Positions 24,925 through 33,445 of a stretch of DNA of 64,000 nt are shown piece after piece. The translations under genes and the position numbers were made by a program. The notes below the pieces were generated by a model. The model saw only the letters and a program-made list of their open reading frames with translations, was not told the origin of the DNA and did not search any database. The stretch comes from DATKQY01 sp035532475 (lineage in GTDB: Bacteria > Actinomycetota > Acidimicrobiia > Acidimicrobiales > Bog-793): the NCBI GenBank assembly GCA_035532475.1, contig DATKQY010000056.1:62001-126000 (forward strand). The letters run 5' to 3'. Position 1 is the stretch's first letter, and each line of letters begins with the position of its first letter.

Positions 24925-25425
24925 GTGGGCGTGACCACCGCTGCGCACGTCCCCCAGTCCGGCACCCGGCCGGTGTCGGCCGCCCCGAAGCACCGGCGTC
25001 GCATCGCCCTCGTCGCCCACGACAACAAGAAGCAGGACCTGCTCGCTTGGGCCCGCTACAACGCCGTGCTCCTGCGCTGCCACGAGCTCGTCGCCACGGG
25101 GACGACCGGCGCGTTGCTCGCCGGCGAGCTCGGCCTCACGGTCACCCGGCTCCACAGCGGCCCGCTCGGCGGCGACCTCCAGCTCGGGGCGAGGATCGCC
25201 GAGGGCGAGATCGACCTGCTGCTGTTCTTCTGGGACCCGCTCGAGCCCCAGCCGCACGATCCCGACGTGAAGGCGCTGCTGCGCATCGCCGTCGTGTGGA
25301 ACATCCCGGTCGCCTGCAACCGGGCGACCGCCGACTACCTGATCTCGTCGCCGCTGCTCGACTCCGCCTACCATCACGCCGTCCCCGAGTACGGCCCCGG
25401 CACCCCACCCGGCGCCGCTACTTGA
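24925..25425 (+). CDS. mgsA: methylglyoxal synthase
   Basis: Cytoplasmic lyase of about 166 aa turning dihydroxyacetone phosphate into methylglyoxal and phosphate, a bypass of lower glycolysis. IALVAHDNKKQDLLAWA, ELVATGTTGALLA, LHSGPLGGDLQLGARIAEGEID and FFWDPLEPQPHDPDVKALLRI match the family, including the phosphate-binding T-G-T-T-G and the catalytic Asp of GGD. The start may be GTG 24925 or GTG 24931; GGAGG at 24911 and AGGAAG at 24920 can serve either. Its end overlaps the end of the convergent LCP gene by 8 bp. Confidence 0.93.
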   Translation: MGVTTAAHVPQSGTRPVSAAPKHRRRIALVAHDNKKQDLLAWARYNAVLLRCHELVATGTTGALLAGELGLTVTRLHSGPLGGDLQLGARIAEGEIDLLLFFWDPLEPQPHDPDVKALLRIAVVWNIPVACNRATADYLISSPLLDSAYHHAVPEYGPGTPPGAAT

Positions 25426-27280
25426 CCGCCTTGGCCCCGGTCGGGCACCCCCTCGGGTCGTAGGCGGGGATACCCGACGTCGCCGAGGTGGGCGCGCCGA
25501 GGGCGCCGCCGTCCGTGCTCGGCAGCGCCGAGCGCGTCCCGCTGCTCACCGCCGCCAGCTGGGTCACGAGCGCGCTGAGCACGGCGTCACCGGCGCTCGC
25601 CGACGTCCCCGCCACACGGTGCACCGAGGCGCTGGTCGCCGTCGAGGCGCTCCCCGCGGAGGCGACCGCCAACGACGTGCCCGTCACGATGGTCACGTCG
25701 GCGCCGCCGAGCGTCGGGCCCTGGCCGAGCACGACGGTGCCGGACAGGTCCGAGAGCACCTTCTCCGCCTGTTGGAGGTGGGAGGAGCTCGAGTACCGCA
25801 CGGTGGTCTCTGAGATCGGGCCCACCGGGGTCGCCGCGCCGGAGGCGATGACCTTGTAGCCGAGCGCGCGCATCTGGGCCGCGGTCGCCCCGGTCGCCGC
25901 CGGCGAGCCCGTGCCGTCCTCGACCGAGACGGTGATCGAGCCGGGGCGCAGCTTGACCCCCGCCGGCGCGGAGCCGGTGAAGGCGTCGATCGTCTGCTGA
26001 TCCTGCGGCTCGGCCGGGAAGACGATGTCGCCGTAGCTGTACCCCTTGTACATGTAGGGCTGGCTGTCGTTGATGATCGGGACCGTGTACTGCGGCGCAG
26101 CGCCGACGTTCACGGAGTGGAAGCTGAGCACCAGGTGCGCCATCTCCCGCACCCCGAAGCTCGTGTCGACCGTGAGCTGGGGTGCGAGGGCACCGAGCAG
26201 CGAGTTGTCCGCCGCGAGGTTGCCGAGTCCGCGCCGCGCGACCGCCTTGGCGAGCACCTTCAAGAAGAGGTGGTCACGCTCGATGCGGCCGAGGTCCCCC
26301 GAACCGTCGTAGCCGAGCCACTGCTTCGTCTTGCGGTCGTAGTGGTAGTAGAGGTGGCGCGCCCGCACGAGGGCCAGCGCCTCCAGCCCGCTGATGTGGA
26401 CGCAGCCCGTCTGCATCTGTGTGAGGCCCGACTGGTTGTCGAACACCTGGGTCGGGAAGTACATGTCGAGACCGCCGAGCGCGTCCACGACGTTGGCGAA
26501 GCTCTCGAAATTCAGCACCACGTAGTGGTTGATCGGGATCCCGAAGTCCTGCTCGATCGCCTGCACCAGCTGGCTCGGACCGTCCGCGAGCGCCGCGTCG
26601 ATCTTGTTGTAGAGGCCGCCGGCCCGGGCGCCGGGAACGAAGGTGTCGCGCGGGATGGACAGCAGCGAGACCCGGTGGTTGTTCGGGTCGAGCCGGAGGA
26701 TCATCACGACGTCGCTGTTGACGCCGTTGACCCCCTGCTCGCACTGCTTCACGAAGTTCTGGAAGTGCTTCTGGCTCTTCACCGCGCAACGCGACGTGGA
26801 GCCGACCATCAAGATGTCCTCGACGTTCGCGTGGGCGCCGCTCGACGCGACCTTCTGCAGCCCCTTCACCGTGACCCGCTGGATCTGGTCGAGCCGGTAG
26901 ACGGCGTAGCCGACGGCACCGCCCACGACGAGCACGACCACGAGCACCACCGTGATGCCGGTGCGGGTCAGCCGACGCCGGAGCCTGCTCCTGAGCGCCT
27001 TCCTGGCGCGCCGGCGCGACCGCCACGAGGCCCCCGGGGCACCGGCCGCTGCCGCGGGAGCCGCGGCGTAGGCGGCGGCGACGTCCTCTGGGGCATGTCC
27101 CGGCGGCGCCTCGTCGGCGCCAGCCACGCGAGCGGGCGGCTCGCCGTCGTCACCGCCCCCGGCTCGCGAGTTCGCCGAGCCGGCGCTGGCGTCGCCTGCT
27201 GGCAGGGATCCTTCTGGCGGGGTGTCGGCCACGGGCGACGAGGGTACCGGCTCAACAGCCCGAATAGGGGGCGCGGGCAT
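25418..27280 (-). CDS. LytR-CpsA-Psr (LCP) family wall polymer ligase
   Basis: Membrane-anchored enzyme of up to 620 aa that transfers undecaprenyl-linked glycopolymers onto peptidoglycan. The cytoplasmic N-terminus is long (about 110 residues, Pro/Ala/Gly-rich then strongly basic), followed by one helix (VVLVVVLVVGGAVGYAVYRL). The LCP domain has the catalytic basic and acidic residues in NSDVVMILRLDP, LLSIPRDTFV, NKIDAALADGP and VRARHLYYHYDRKTKQW. A LytR_C-like domain follows (ITVSVEDGTGSPAATGATAAQMRALGY split over two blocks). The start is uncertain: ATG 27280, or a GTG near 27232 that has TACCCT 8 bp upstream. It fits with the rhamnose linker genes at 59-64 kb. Confidence 0.9.
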   Translation of the reverse strand: MPAPPIRAVEPVPSSPVADTPPEGSLPAGDASAGSANSRAGGGDDGEPPARVAGADEAPPGHAPEDVAAAYAAAPAAAAGAPGASWRSRRRARKALRSRLRRRLTRTGITVVLVVVLVVGGAVGYAVYRLDQIQRVTVKGLQKVASSGAHANVEDILMVGSTSRCAVKSQKHFQNFVKQCEQGVNGVNSDVVMILRLDPNNHRVSLLSIPRDTFVPGARAGGLYNKIDAALADGPSQLVQAIEQDFGIPINHYVVLNFESFANVVDALGGLDMYFPTQVFDNQSGLTQMQTGCVHISGLEALALVRARHLYYHYDRKTKQWLGYDGSGDLGRIERDHLFLKVLAKAVARRGLGNLAADNSLLGALAPQLTVDTSFGVREMAHLVLSFHSVNVGAAPQYTVPIINDSQPYMYKGYSYGDIVFPAEPQDQQTIDAFTGSAPAGVKLRPGSITVSVEDGTGSPAATGATAAQMRALGYKVIASGAATPVGPISETTVRYSSSSHLQQAEKVLSDLSGTVVLGQGPTLGGADVTIVTGTSLAVASAGSASTATSASVHRVAGTSASAGDAVLSALVTQLAAVSSGTRSALPSTDGGALGAPTSATSGIPAYDPRGCPTGAKAVK

Positions 27281-27311
27281 CCGAGGGAGGCATCAGCGGC
27301 AGAATGAGGCC

Positions 27312-28988
27312 ATGACCGGACACGGGCCCAGGCCCGAACCCGATGTCGTCGCGCCCGACGCCGAGGTCCTCGTGCTCGACGGGCGGTACCGCCTCGGCTC
27401 GCGCCTCGGCGCCGGCGGGATGGCCGAGGTCCGCAGCGCCTTCGACACGCGCCTGCACCGCCGCGTCGCGGTGAAGCTGCTGCGCGACTCCCCCGCGGCC
27501 GAACCGGAGCGCTTCGAGGCCGAGATCAGGACCCTCGCCCACCTCGAGCACCCGAACATCGTCCGGCTGCTCGACGCCGGCACCGCACCGGACGGGCGCT
27601 CCTACCTGGTCATGGAGCTCGTCGACGGCACCACGCTCGCGTCACGCTGCGGAACTGGCCCCCTGGCGACGCCCGAGGTCGTCGCGATCGGCTCGGGCAT
27701 CAGCGCGGGACTGGCGTACGTCCACGGGCGCGACGTGGTCCACCGCGACGTCAAGCCGGCGAACATCCTGCTCGGGCCGGACGAACGGGTCCGCCTCGCC
27801 GACTTCGGGATCGCCCGGCTCGTCGGTGCCGGGGCCATGACGCGGACCGGACTCGTCCTCGGCACCCCCGCGTACCTCGCACCCGAGCAGCTGACCGGGC
27901 GCTCGGCGGGGCCACCCGCCGACGTCTACGCCTTCGGTCTCGTCCTCGCCGAGTGCCTGAGCGGGCGCAGGCGCTTCGACGGCACCGCCGCCGAGGCGGT
28001 GGCCGCTCGGCTCGGAGCGGTGCCGCCCCCTCTCGACGACGTGGCGCCGGAGTGGCGCCCACTGCTCGAGGCGATGACCAGCCCAGATCCCCTCGACCGG
28101 CCGACGGCGCGCGAAGTCGGCGCTCACCTCGCCACGTTCGCCGACGCGGTCGACCCCGGCTACCAGACGACCGTCCCGGTCGTGCTCGGGGCGCGCGACG
28201 GGCTCACCCTCGCGAGCGCCAGAGGCGCCGGCGGGCGCCTCGCGAACGAGGGAACGGACGCCGGGCTGCCACCGGACAGTGGGCCGGCCCGCTCGCCCGC
28301 TCGACGACTCCTCGGCGTCGGGCTCGCCCTGCTCCTCGGCGGTCTCGTCGCCGGGTACGGCGTCGAGCACTTCCTGCTCACGCCGCACGCGAGCGGCCAG
28401 CCCGCGAGCCCGGTGAACGCACGGACGACGAACGCCCCGCGCTCGACGTCCTCGACGGCGCCCGCCACCTCGACCACCGCGACGACGAGCCCGACCACCA
28501 GCACGACGACCACGACGAGCCCGACCACGACGAGCCCGACCACGACGACGAGCCCGACCACGACGTCGGCCCCCGCCCAGGGCGTCCTCGTGGCCGCCAG
28601 CGCGCTCGACAGCGCCCTGCAGAGCGGGGAGGCCGCCGGCACCATCAACGGCCAGGCTGCCAGCGACCTCGGGAACGCGCTGCAGTCACTGGCGGCGGCG
28701 GGCAACGATCCGGGCCAGCTCGCGCAGGCCGCCCAGCAGCTCGACCAGGCGTTCGTGCAGGACGTCCAGCAGGGCGACATCACGGGCTCGTCGGTCGACA
28801 GCCTCCAGGCGGCGATCGCCGGGCTCGACCAGTCGCTCGACCTCCCCGTTCCCGCGCCGCCCCAGGCGAGCGACGGGAGCCCGAACGGTCCCGGCGGCCA
28901 GGGCAATGGCCACGGCAACGGTTACGGGGCGGGCGGCGGGCGCCACCATCAGCTGGTTGCCACGACCCTGACCGGGACGGCCGTCTGA
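27312..28988 (+). CDS. membrane Ser/Thr protein kinase, PASTA-less
   Basis: Eukaryotic-type kinase of 558 aa. The glycine loop is LGAGGMAEV (residues 32-40), the ATP lysine Lys55 (VAVK), the catalytic loop HRDVKPAN (144-151), DFG at 164-166 and APEQ after the activation loop. The juxtamembrane part is followed by one transmembrane helix (about residues 334-358), a Thr/Pro/Ser linker with repeats, and a roughly 75-residue Ala/Gln/Asp helical domain, then a Gly/Asn/His tail. Unlike PknB it has no PASTA repeats, so its outside ligand is unknown. Start at ATG 27312; CAGAAT 6 bp upstream may allow a leaderless message. Divergent from the LCP gene. Confidence 0.93.
   Translation: MTGHGPRPEPDVVAPDAEVLVLDGRYRLGSRLGAGGMAEVRSAFDTRLHRRVAVKLLRDSPAAEPERFEAEIRTLAHLEHPNIVRLLDAGTAPDGRSYLVMELVDGTTLASRCGTGPLATPEVVAIGSGISAGLAYVHGRDVVHRDVKPANILLGPDERVRLADFGIARLVGAGAMTRTGLVLGTPAYLAPEQLTGRSAGPPADVYAFGLVLAECLSGRRRFDGTAAEAVAARLGAVPPPLDDVAPEWRPLLEAMTSPDPLDRPTAREVGAHLATFADAVDPGYQTTVPVVLGARDGLTLASARGAGGRLANEGTDAGLPPDSGPARSPARRLLGVGLALLLGGLVAGYGVEHFLLTPHASGQPASPVNARTTNAPRSTSSTAPATSTTATTSPTTSTTTTTSPTTTSPTTTTSPTTTSAPAQGVLVAASALDSALQSGEAAGTINGQAASDLGNALQSLAAAGNDPGQLAQAAQQLDQAFVQDVQQGDITGSSVDSLQAAIAGLDQSLDLPVPAPPQASDGSPNGPGGQGNGHGNGYGAGGGRHHQLVATTLTGTAV
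28484..28563. repeat. Thr-rich linker repeats in the kinase gene
   Basis: Four copies of a 14-bp word (starting near 28485, 28515, 28530 and 28548) encode TSPTT-type units of the extracytoplasmic linker. In-frame low-complexity DNA, prone to length change. Confidence 0.7.
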
Positions 28989-28991
28989 ACC

Positions 28992-29006
28992 CGAGCCCTC
29001 GGCTCG
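28992..29006. terminator. small hairpin after the kinase gene
   Basis: A perfect 6-bp stem with a 3-base loop starts 4 bp after the kinase stop. The stem is all but one G/C but there is no U-tract. Possible terminator or stabilising 3' hairpin; weak evidence. Confidence 0.25.
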
Positions 29007-29095
29007 AGCGGGCCGGGGGCGCCCACCGTTCGCGATCGGTGCGGGAGTCACCGATAGGTCTGGCCTACCGGCGGGGTCGGCCCGGCCGGACCACC

Positions 29096-29839
29096 TCAGC
29101 CGAGCGCCGCGGCGAGGGCACCCTCGAGCCGGGCCGGCGCCACGTCGAGCACCGCCGTGGCGCGGTCGAGCTCGGCGCCAAGGCTGCTGCGCTCCTCGGG
29201 CGCGAGCGACAGCAGCGCCGCGAAGCCCGGAGCGTCCAGCTCCCGCAGCGCCATCGTGTGGAACCAGGCGCCCGAGCGGTCCCTCCGCTGGGACAGCCCG
29301 ACGACCTTGCGGCCACCGAGCGTCACCTCCCCGGGACCGATGCCGGCGAAGCAGGCGGCCCGCGACCAGCGGCTCTCGACGATCCCGCCCCGGTGCGCCG
29401 CGGGGGCCGCGCCGGGCGGCAACACGGCACGGAGCGCCGCGGCCCACACCGCGCCGAGCCACCATGCCGCCCGGCCGACATCGGCGTCGGCGAGCGGGTC
29501 GCTCGCCGGCACGAACACGTCGAGCCAGACCTGGGCACCGGGGGCGACGAGGACGGCGGCGCCGCCGCTGCGGCGCCGCACCACCATCACCGAAGCCGCC
29601 TCGCATGCGGCGGCGTCCGCCGCGTCCGACGGCTGGGTGCTGCCGAGGACGAGCGCGGGGGCGTCGGGGTGCACCAGGCAGGCCAGGCGCCGACCACGGG
29701 GGTCGGGCATGACCGAGACGAGCTCGCCGGGGGGACCCCGGCGCGTGACGAGCGCGAAGCCGTGCGGCGCGCCGGGTGCGCTCGGCTCCTCGTCCACCTG
29801 CGCGTCCCTCCCCGCCCTCCGGGCCGCCGGCGCCATCAC
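29096..29839 (-). CDS. lipoate/biotin protein ligase-like protein
   Basis: Protein of about 247 aa of the BirA/LplA/LipB fold. VMVVRRRSGGAAVLVAPGAQ holds the R-x-S-G-G motif, WLDVFVPASDPL follows, and GRKVVGLSQRRDRSGAWFH holds the conserved lysine (normally G-x-K-I-x-G). The N-terminal third is variable. Likely an octanoyl- or lipoate-transfer enzyme acting on lipoyl domains, but the exact reaction and direction cannot be told. GTG 29839 or ATG 29836 are possible starts; no Shine-Dalgarno is seen. It follows the HNH gene by about 20 bp on the same strand. Confidence 0.72.
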   Translation of the reverse strand: MMAPAARRAGRDAQVDEEPSAPGAPHGFALVTRRGPPGELVSVMPDPRGRRLACLVHPDAPALVLGSTQPSDAADAAACEAASVMVVRRRSGGAAVLVAPGAQVWLDVFVPASDPLADADVGRAAWWLGAVWAAALRAVLPPGAAPAAHRGGIVESRWSRAACFAGIGPGEVTLGGRKVVGLSQRRDRSGAWFHTMALRELDAPGFAALLSLAPEERSSLGAELDRATAVLDVAPARLEGALAAALG

Positions 29840-29858
29840 GGCGCCCGGCCGCCGCGCC

Positions 29859-30395
29859 TTAGAGCCCGACCGCCCGTTCCAGGACCGGTCCGTGCCGGAG
29901 GACGGGGGTCACGTAGGGCTCCCACTCCGAGCGCACCTCGCCGCTCGCGACGAGGAGCCACACCCGGGACCTCGGCGCCCGCGGCGGGTGCCGCAGGACG
30001 AAGCCGGCCTCGTGGAGGAGATGGTCCTCCTTCGCGGCGTTGCACCGACGGCAGGCTGCGACGACGTTGTCCCAGGTGTGGGTGCCTCCTCGGCTGCGCG
30101 GGACCACGTGGTCGATGTTCTCGGCCTGGTTGCCGCAGTACTGGCAGCGGTGGCCGTCCCGGGCGAACACGGAGCGCCGGGAGATCGCGATACGGGTCTG
30201 GCGCGGCACCTTCACGTACTGCGCGAGCCGCACGACCGACGGCTCCGGATGGCTCGCCCGCTCCGAGCGGTAGACGTTGCCGGTGTCGTGGACGAGCTCG
30301 GCCTTGCGGTCGAGCACCAGGACCAGCGCCCGTCGGGCGGAGACGACGCAGAGCGGTTCGAAGGTGGCGTTGAGGACGAGGGCGCGAACCGACAC
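29859..30395 (-). CDS. HNH endonuclease family protein
   Basis: Protein of 178 aa. The C-terminal half has the HNH finger: CQYCG and CRRC zinc pairs around IDHVVPRSRGGTHTWDNVVAACR, with the catalytic His in DHVVPRS and Asn in WDNVV. The N-terminal half (VLNATFEPLCVVSARRALVLVL) is the extension seen in a widely conserved actinobacterial single-copy HNH protein whose substrate is unknown. It is not linked here to a phage, intron or restriction system, so a housekeeping nucleic-acid role is more likely than mobility. Start GTG 30395. Confidence 0.9.
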   Translation of the reverse strand: MSVRALVLNATFEPLCVVSARRALVLVLDRKAELVHDTGNVYRSERASHPEPSVVRLAQYVKVPRQTRIAISRRSVFARDGHRCQYCGNQAENIDHVVPRSRGGTHTWDNVVAACRRCNAAKEDHLLHEAGFVLRHPPRAPRSRVWLLVASGEVRSEWEPYVTPVLRHGPVLERAVGL

Positions 30396-30446
30396 GTCAG
30401 GTCCCGCTATCCCCTGGAGTGTCGCCCTCCTTCACTGCACCGGAGG

Positions 30447-30707
30447 CTAGCGCGCGCCACCGGCGCCATCGCGGAGGCCCACCGCCCGGCGCCGCTCTTC
30501 GTGCGCCCAGGCGAGAAAGTCCACGACGTCCTCGGCGCTCGGCACGGCGGCCGGGTCGCCATAGGCCGTCTCCATCCGGAAGGCCAGCCATTCCCGGTCG
30601 GGGAGCGGAAGGAACGGGGCGCGGCTCCACCACCTGGTGGGGACGAGCCCGACGGCGGTGCGAAGCGCGCCGGTCCAGAGCGCCGGCCGGGCCAGGACCG
30701 CCGACAT
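30447..30707 (-). CDS. small conserved actinobacterial protein, function unknown
   Basis: Protein of 86 aa. The centre WWSRAPFLPLPDREWLAFRMETAYGD followed by a helical segment (EDVVDFLAWAHEERR) resembles a small family of unknown function that I recall from actinobacteria; the motif is given here as two blocks and the recall is from memory. No membrane segment, signal or metal motif. Start taken at the ATG at 30707, without a clear ribosome site. The same frame stays open upstream, so a longer product cannot be excluded. Confidence 0.6.
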   Translation of the reverse strand: MSAVLARPALWTGALRTAVGLVPTRWWSRAPFLPLPDREWLAFRMETAYGDPAAVPSAEDVVDFLAWAHEERRRAVGLRDGAGGAR

Positions 30708-30820
30708 GGGTGCGAGGAGCGAACGCGCCGACGCTCGGCGCACCGTACGAGACCGAGCGTCGCGCCGCGTCGCGGGCGGGACCGGCGCAGGGCGGCCGGC
30801 GGTGTCGCGCGCGCTCGGGC

Positions 30821-31204
30821 TCAGTGCTCGCGCCGGAACTTCGAGCGGGAACGGAGCTTGCGGCCGATCATCGACAGCTCCTCGGTGAGGACCCTCCCGC
30901 GTTGGGAGCGACCGCCGGCAGCCTCGCCACGGGTCCCGTAGGCCTGGCGGGCGCTGCGCTCGAAGAGGAACGAGGCGAGCAGCATGACGAGGAAGCCGAA
31001 GGTCCCGAGCACGAGCGAGGAGCGGAAGGAGACGAGGAGGATCGCGAACCCGGCGGCGAAGATGAGGACCGACCAGCGCAACGCCCGCTTGGCCATGGAG
31101 TGCGGGCCCTCGGAACGGACGCGGTCGACGAACGCACGGTCGTTCTCGTAGAGCTTCTGCTCCATCTCGTGGAGTATTCGTTGTTCCTCTTCGGAAAGCG
31201 GCAC
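30821..31204 (-). CDS. DUF3040 membrane protein
   Basis: Protein of 127 aa. The N-terminal VPLSEEEQRILHEMEQKLYE is the DUF3040 signature. Two adjacent hydrophobic helices follow at about residues 45-80 (LRWSVLIFAAGFAILLVSF and LVLGTFGFLVMLLASFLF), then a basic cytoplasmic tail. Function is unknown; the family is restricted to actinobacteria and is often found near mraZ or dinB. Start at GTG 31204, with a purine-rich GGGGGAGAGG just upstream deciding it over earlier codons. Confidence 0.88.
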   Translation of the reverse strand: MPLSEEEQRILHEMEQKLYENDRAFVDRVRSEGPHSMAKRALRWSVLIFAAGFAILLVSFRSSLVLGTFGFLVMLLASFLFERSARQAYGTRGEAAGGRSQRGRVLTEELSMIGRKLRSRSKFRREH

Positions 31205-31393
31205 CCTCTCCCCCTTCCCGATCGCACTTCCGCCCCAGGTGCATCGGATGCGCGACATCCTGCGCGGCCGGCCCGCCACCGTGACGCCCGACGCGTCATT
31301 GTCGCGCAGGCTATCGAGGACAACAACGCAGCATTGCCGCCGGGCCCCGAACCGGGCCCCCGGCGGCAGCTGACCGGTCCCCCCGGCGCGCCG

Positions 31394-32722
31394 CTACGGC
31401 ACCGCCGGGGGCCGTTCGCCCTCGCTGGCCTCGCGACGCGCCACGGGGGTCCGGCGCGACGCCGAGGCGAGCGAGGAGATGGCGCCGCTGCCGTAGCGGC
31501 GGCGGATCTCGTCGGCGGCGGACTCAACCTCGCCGCGCCGGGCCAGCTCCTCGCCGTCGCCTGGCCGGGTGTCGCCCCCGAAGAAGGAGAGCTGGCGCGC
31601 CTGGGCCAGGTCGGCGGGGACGAGCCCTGACACGTGCACACCGAGGAGGCGCACCCCCTGACGCAGCTCAAGCGCGCCGAGCAGCTCGCCGGCGACGTCG
31701 CCGATCTCGGCCGCCGTCGTCGCGGCCCTGGCGAGGGTCCGCGACCGGGTCACCGTCGAGAAGTCCCCGAACCGCACCTTGACGGTGACCGTGCGCCCGG
31801 CGACCGCCGCCTCCCGGCAGCGCGCCGCCACCGCCACCGCCATCTCGCGCGCCCTGCTGGCGAGCGACGCGGGGTCGCGCTCGTCGGCGGCGAAGGTCTC
31901 CTCGTGGCCGATCGACCTCGTCGCCCGGTCCGGCTCGACCCCCCGGGCGTCGCGTCCCCAGGCGAGGTCGTGCAGCGCGCCGCCGTGGGAGGCGCCGAGG
32001 AGGCGGACGAGGCTGTCCCGGCCGACGACGGCGAGGTCGCCGACGGTCTGGACGCCGAAGCGCTTCAGCCGCTCGGCGGTGCGCGGCCCGACGCCCGGGA
32101 GGGCCCGCACCGCATGGGCGTGGAGGAAGCTGAGCTCGTCGTCGTGGCCGACGACGACCACCCCGGTCCCCGCTACCGGGCCGTCCGGGCCAGCCCGGGG
32201 CTTGGCCGCCTCCGAGGCGAGCTTCGCCAGGAGCTTCGTCCGAGCGACGCCGACTGAGCACGACAGGCCGAGCTGCTCACGGACGCGTCGGCGCAGCTCC
32301 TCGGCGATGTGACGGCTCGACCCGCCGAGACGGTGGGTGCCGGAGACATCCAGGTACGCCTCGTCGAGAGAGATCGGCTCGACGAGGGGGGTGACGGAGC
32401 GCAGGATCTCGAGGAGGCGCTGACTCACGGCCGCGTACTCGCCGTGGCGCGCCGCAAGGAACACCGCGCTCGGGCACAGGCGGCGTGCCTCGGCGGTCGG
32501 CATGGCGGAGCGGATCCCGTACCACCGCGCCTCGTAGGAGGCCGACGCCACGACGCCACGACCGCCGGTCCCGCCCACCACCACGGGACGGCCGACGAGC
32601 GAGGGGTCGGACAGCGTCTCGACCGCGGCGAAGAAGCAGTCCATGTCGAGGTGGAGGACGTCGGTCGGGGCTGGGCCCCCGTCGGGCTCGGGACCCTCCG
32701 GGCGCTCCCCCGCCGTGCCCAC
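31394..32722 (-). CDS. dinB: DNA polymerase IV (DinB, Y-family)
   Basis: Translesion polymerase of 442 aa. LHLDMDCFFAAVE gives the first catalytic aspartate, SYEARWYGIRSAM the nucleotide site and PISLDEAYLDVSG the second acidic pair. VGVARTKLLAKLASEAAKP and the helix-hairpin-helix LPGVGPRTAERLKRFGV follow. The little-finger domain has RSIGHEETFAADE. A beta-clamp-binding peptide is likely at ARQLSFFGG. A further low-complexity tail of about 50 residues follows. GTG 32722 starts 3 bp after the PIG-L stop. Its closeness to lexA fits a DNA damage response, but no SOS box is seen directly before it. Confidence 0.95.
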   Translation of the reverse strand: MGTAGERPEGPEPDGGPAPTDVLHLDMDCFFAAVETLSDPSLVGRPVVVGGTGGRGVVASASYEARWYGIRSAMPTAEARRLCPSAVFLAARHGEYAAVSQRLLEILRSVTPLVEPISLDEAYLDVSGTHRLGGSSRHIAEELRRRVREQLGLSCSVGVARTKLLAKLASEAAKPRAGPDGPVAGTGVVVVGHDDELSFLHAHAVRALPGVGPRTAERLKRFGVQTVGDLAVVGRDSLVRLLGASHGGALHDLAWGRDARGVEPDRATRSIGHEETFAADERDPASLASRAREMAVAVAARCREAAVAGRTVTVKVRFGDFSTVTRSRTLARAATTAAEIGDVAGELLGALELRQGVRLLGVHVSGLVPADLAQARQLSFFGGDTRPGDGEELARRGEVESAADEIRRRYGSGAISSLASASRRTPVARREASEGERPPAVP

Positions 32723-32725
32723 GGC

Positions 32726-33439
32726 TCAGCGCCCCAGGTGGATACGGCGGAACCCTTCGGCGAAGCGGACGCCCGCGACGCTGCCCGCCTCCTCCGCCCG
32801 CTCGCGCACCACGTCGCGGAAGTGCTCACCCGTCTCGCCCAGCTGGCTGCGGTGGCAGAGCACGGCTTCGGCCTTGCGCTCGATGGTGGCGGTCACATCG
32901 ACGTAGACCGTCGGCTCGAGCGATCCGGAGAGATAGGCGACCTCGACCGCGAAGGACGTGCCTGCGCCGGGGAAGTACAGTGGCGAGGCCGCGGCGGGCG
33001 AGGCGGCGTCGAGCGCGGCGAAGCCGACGACCCGGTGGTCGCGATGGTTGTAGTAGTGCTCGCCGAAGAACACCGCCAGGGGGTCCGGGCAGACGAGGAC
33101 CTGGGGTCGCAGCTCGCGGATCGCCCCGACCAGCTCGGCGCGGAGCGAGAGGTCGTTCTCAAGCTCACCGTCGCGGCGTCCGAGCTGGAGCACCGAGGTG
33201 ATGCCGAGCACGCGCCGGGCCGCCTCGACCTCGGCCGCGCGCGTCGCCACCAGGGCGGCCGGATCGGTCAGCGGGTCAAGCGATCCCTTGTCGCCGAGCG
33301 CGCAGAGCACGACGTGCACCTCGCAGCCGGCGTCGGCCCAGCGCGCCAGGGTGCCGCCGCAGGAGACGTCGGCGTCGTCGGGGTGCGCGTAGACGGCGAG
33401 GGCGCGCTCGGGCACGCCGGCGGCCACCTCGGCGGTCAT
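32726..33439 (-). CDS. PIG-L / LmbE family N-deacetylase
   Basis: Zinc-dependent deacetylase of 237 aa. AVYAHPDDADVSCGG holds the zinc ligands His and Asp plus the catalytic Asp, and EHYYNHRDHRVVG holds the third ligand His and neighbouring basic residues. Relatives act on GlcNAc-inositol (MshB, mycothiol), mycothiol conjugates (Mca) or bacillithiol precursors. At 237 aa it is shorter than MshB/Mca (about 290), so the substrate is open. It lies 6 bp after nrdR and 3 bp before dinB, a probable nrdR-PIG-L-dinB transcript. Confidence 0.88.
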   Translation of the reverse strand: MTAEVAAGVPERALAVYAHPDDADVSCGGTLARWADAGCEVHVVLCALGDKGSLDPLTDPAALVATRAAEVEAARRVLGITSVLQLGRRDGELENDLSLRAELVGAIRELRPQVLVCPDPLAVFFGEHYYNHRDHRVVGFAALDAASPAAASPLYFPGAGTSFAVEVAYLSGSLEPTVYVDVTATIERKAEAVLCHRSQLGETGEHFRDVVRERAEEAGSVAGVRFAEGFRRIHLGR

Positions 33440-33445
33440 CTCGGG

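Noticed and set aside
29859..30395. HNH gene as evidence of a mobile intron, phage or restriction system
   Set aside because: No methylase, recombinase, phage gene or intron structure nearby; the N-terminal extension fits a widely conserved chromosomal family.
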